Below, one piece after another: positions 61,386 to 64,000 of a stretch of DNA of 64,000 nucleotides (positions are counted from its first letter, which is position 1; each line of letters starts with the position of its first letter). This stretch comes from Anastrepha obliqua. Taxonomy: Eukaryota; Arthropoda; Insecta; Diptera; Tephritidae. The notes below the pieces were generated by a model that saw nothing but the letters and a program-made list of their open reading frames with translations, did not search any database and was not told the origin of the DNA. Both the position numbers and the translations under genes were made by a program. The stretch is taken from contig NC_072893.1 of the NCBI RefSeq assembly GCF_027943255.1, forward strand, positions 7,192,001 through 7,256,000. The letters are read 5' to 3'.

Positions 61386-63059
61386 AACCATTTTTTTCAG
61401 AATAAAGTTGTATTTTCGTCAAAAACACAGCGAGAACTGAGTTGATATTAATATTTTTGTAATAACCAAAAAATGTTTGATTCTAGGCCACCGTGACTTC
61501 TTAAATTTCAAGTCTGTATATGCATAGAAGATGTATCAACTACTAGCCTAGATTAGAAAAATGTTCGTGCATTTATTTGCAGTATATAATCCCTGTTTCG
61601 TGATAATAAAAAACCAATAGCCAAATGCCAAATAAAGTTGCTTTGAAATGCTCAAAATTCTTCAAAAAATAAGCCACAAAAGGCACACATGAAAACATAC
61701 CGAAACAATGCGAAAGGACAAGTGCTGTAGTTGTATGTGTGTATGTGTGTGTGCTACTGCAGAAGGACTTGAAGAGTGCAAATAAAAACAAAGTGTACAA
61801 TCTACAACAACAAGCAAGAATAGCAACATGAGCAATGAATGTGATTGCACGATAAGAAACATCAAAATGTGCAATCAGAAAAACGATGGCGACTGGCCGC
61901 ACAAATGCAACCACAAAAGTGAAATTCTGTGCACTTTAGATAAAAAATGCAGAGAAACAAACAAGCAATGGAAAATATTAAAAAAGACTTAAGAGACGGC
62001 GAAGGGATGGTGGAAGATATGGGAAGACTGCAAATACTCGCAACTCGGACAGTGGCAAACTTTGCTGATGCAAAGAAAAAGCGAAGAAGTCCAGAACACA
62101 AAACAAACAAAAAAAAAATCAAAAAACACGATAAAGTTTTGATGCTACGGCAGGCAAGGGGTGGTGAAGGCATAGATGCTATCGGCAAGCAGCTTGTTTC
62201 TTACCACTGCTCTACTTTAGTTTCTTGTGGTTTTTTTCATGCCCATCCACACATGTCAAGGGACGGGGCGGGAGTATTAGAGCATGCTTGCATGTATTGT
62301 AGGGGTGTGCATGTGTGAGTAGTTATGTATGTTTGCGCAAACAAAACATTTGAAACAAATAAAATTGCTGCTGCTGGTGCGGTCTGCTGCAGAAAAAATT
62401 ACAACGCTTATGCTGCAATCTTATGTCGAACGGACATAATCTCATGTTTATGGGCATGTAAGGATTAGGAGCACAAGCAAACCAACGAAGAAACATGTGT
62501 ACGTACTAATGTACATGTGTGTGTGTGTATGTATGTATGTATTGCGTGTTTGCACAAGACGTATTATTCCTGTGTATATAAAAGGACATAAGACAAGTGA
62601 TGGGTAAATGGCATTAAACGCCGGATTACAAGCGGATTTTTCAATTATAGCATTTTCACAAAATCATCGCTTTCTTGTCTTACAGACCCCCCACGCACAC
62701 ATACACACACATATGTACTTGTATGTGAAAACAAACTCATAGTTTATGGTCGCATTTTATTGGAGTGGTGCACTTTTAGTTTCGTCATCAATTAAAAGAG
62801 ACGGATTTGTGTGGCTAATTGAATAAAGAAATAAATTCCAAAAGAGTTCGAGTTTAATGAATTGCGCGCATAGTGAAGAAGTACCGCAAGAAGGGGGTGG
62901 ATATTCAGCATACGAGAAAAGTATAGGACCAACTAAATTTCTTTATTTTAATTATCAGTTTAGGGCTAACAATTTATGATTTTAATATTAGTTTGGGGAA
63001 AAGAAAACAATTCTTTTTCAAAACTTTACTTAAGATATTTCTATAATTTGATATAAATA
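61386..63059. other. Unique sequence with microsatellites
   Basis: AT-rich with GTATGTGTGTATGTGTGTGT near 61734, GTGTGTGTGTATGTATGTAT near 62518 and CACACATACACACACATATG near 62695. A 123-codon plus-strand ORF (61947-62318) is Lys-rich then His/Cys-containing; it overlaps minus-strand ORFs and is not recognised. Confidence 0.45.
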
Positions 63060-63678
63060 AGAGGTGTTATTTTAATAAAAGATCAATGGTTTCGTTGCTT
63101 CTCTCTCAATAGCGCAATCCATTCATTTTCGAAAAAGTAAGTTCCAATGACTCCGCCGGACAATAAACCGCCCCAAACAGCCACACGTTGAGGATAGAGA
63201 GGCTTTTCAACAATAACTCTTGGATTTTCTAAGCCCCAGATCCGACAATTTTGATTTTTGACGAAGCCACCGAGGTGAAAATGGGCCTCATCACTCAAGA
63301 TGATTTTTCGATGGAATTCCGGATCATTTTCATGCATTTCAACGACCCAATCAGCCTTATAACCCAAATCTTTATGCAAAATACGGTGTAATGACGTTTG
63401 TGCAATGACTGATTCCAAAAAGCGACGAGGAATGGACAAACCTGGGTTTTCTTCAACACTTTCGGCAACAAATGCCATATTTTCGGTAGTTCTTGAGTGA
63501 CGCGCACGGGTTTTATTCTTCACATCACTAACTTGCCCCAAGAGCTCGAATTTTTTCACCAATTTCTGTAGAGCGGTCCGACAAGGTGCTTCACGATGAC
63601 ACCCAAAAATGCTCGAGTTTTACGAATCGTCTCTGCCAAATTTTCCCCATTTTTATAGTGAATTTTAACAATGCATGT
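63060..63678 (-). mobile_element. DD41D element inserted next to/in a LINE RT
   Basis: The left end AGAGGTGTTATTTTAATAAA follows a TA (63058-63059) and matches the left end of the copy at 13853. On the minus strand: CIVKIHYKNGENLAETIRKT and RAFLGV in one frame, then the ORF 63562-63083: KFELLGQVSDVKNKTRARHS, NPGLSIPRRFLESVIAQTSL, FHRKIILSDEAHFHLGGFVK (first catalytic Asp intact) and LLSGGVIGTYFFENE. It then jumps to a short remnant of the second-Asp region and ends, so Asp 2 and Asp 3 are deleted. On the right it runs directly into RT sequence without an inverted repeat. Confidence 0.8.
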
Positions 63679-63983
63679 GTCGGCTCGGAGAGGTCCTTTC
63701 CAATTCTGACGGCACTGCTGGTGTTGAGCAACGTCTTCTTGCAAAGCCGTATTAGTTTTGCGGGGATACCAAATTCAGACATAGCGGCATACAGGTAACT
63801 CCTTTCTGTACTGTCGAATGCAGCTTTGAAGTCGACGAAAAGATGGTGTGTGTCGATTCTCCTTTCATGGGTCTTTTCCAACAATACGCTCGCTAGAACC
63901 TTATAGTCGATATTTAGAAGACTAATCCCGCGGTAATTGGCACAAATTGCAGGATCGCCCTTCTTATGGATTGGGCAGAGCAC
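63679..63983 (-). mobile_element. RTE/CR1-like LINE RT fragment
   Basis: The minus-strand ORF starts MLCPIHKKGDPAICANYRGI then SLLNIDYKVLASVLLEKTHE (RT fingers; a deletion joins VL to LEKTHE), RRIDTHHLFVDFKAAFDSTE (palm motif A with catalytic Asp in FVDF, near 63825) and AAMSEFGIPAKLIRLCKKTL, ending RIGKDLSEPTH where the DD41D sequence takes over. It may continue past the window end. Related to the relic at 32680-34140. Confidence 0.8.
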
Positions 63984-64000
63984 ACTTAAATTCCAATCGG

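Noticed and set aside
61947..62318. 123-codon ORF with a His/Cys patch that could suggest a zinc finger
   Set aside because: Spacing does not fit a known finger, the rest is Lys-rich low complexity, and the region is microsatellite-rich.

Overview
The window looks like nuclear DNA of an insect, most likely a higher fly and possibly a tephritid fruit fly. This is an inference from the mix of repeats: many mariner-family relics of several lineages, DD41D elements of the kind first described in Ceratitis rosa, Jockey/I/R1-type LINEs, a Pif1-type Helitron helicase, AT-rich spacers full of (TG)n/(TATG)n microsatellites, and a tRNA-headed SINE. Nothing is bacterial, viral or organellar, and no CRISPR array, rRNA or free-standing tRNA gene was seen. 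No host protein-coding exon could be recognised with confidence in the 64 kb, so the window is probably intergenic or intronic.

Layout. 1-2.4 kb: a LINE tail, then unique sequence with a GC-rich block that could be a host promoter. 2.4-5.2 kb: two mariners, the second (3935-5220) with matching 30-bp ends, TA duplications and one uninterrupted 346-codon transposase whose first catalytic aspartate is a tyrosine. 5.2-7.3 kb: an I-like LINE hit by a SINE, itself hit by a DD41D element. 9-11.3 kb: Helitron helicase, mariner, old SINE. 11.5-14.4 kb: RNase H scraps, an R1-like LINE, a DD41D piece. 14.4-16.1 kb: unique. 16.2-17.4 kb: a long LINE relic with a perfect 32-bp snapback inside it. 18.3-23.6 kb: LINE 3' ends and DD41D relics. 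24.8-26 kb: mariner. 26.7-27.3 kb: a palindromic long-TIR element without recognisable coding. 27.7-30.6 kb: LINE tail, mariner scrap, Tc1 relic, and a 369-bp DD41D miniature. 32.7-34.1 kb: a LINE split by a SINE. 35.4-38.8 kb: SINE, R1-like LINE, Tc3-like scrap, LINE pieces. 40.7-42.7 kb: SINE, DD37D element, mariner end. 44.3-47.4 kb: Jockey-type LINE, then a LINE split by a mariner. 47.9-52.1 kb: mariner inside mariner, Jockey RT, and an opposing mariner of the inner type, with copies of an unidentified repeat. 52.7-57.9 kb: RNase H LINE, SINEs, mariner, a 2-copy tandem duplication, and LINE ends. 59.9-61.4 kb: an inverted partner of the 57-kb LINE end, DD41D and mariner pieces. 63-64 kb: a DD41D element inside a LINE RT.

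How it fits together. The transposases act on their own terminal repeats and insert at TA. LINE reverse transcriptases copy their own RNA and could have moved the SINE in trans. All copies but one carry stops, frameshifts, internal deletions or lost catalytic residues, so this is mostly a record of past insertions. The nesting gives relative ages: LINE, then SINE, then DD41D at 6.2-7.3 kb. Lineage names and boundaries were read by eye and are approximate where no terminal repeat or target duplication is quoted.
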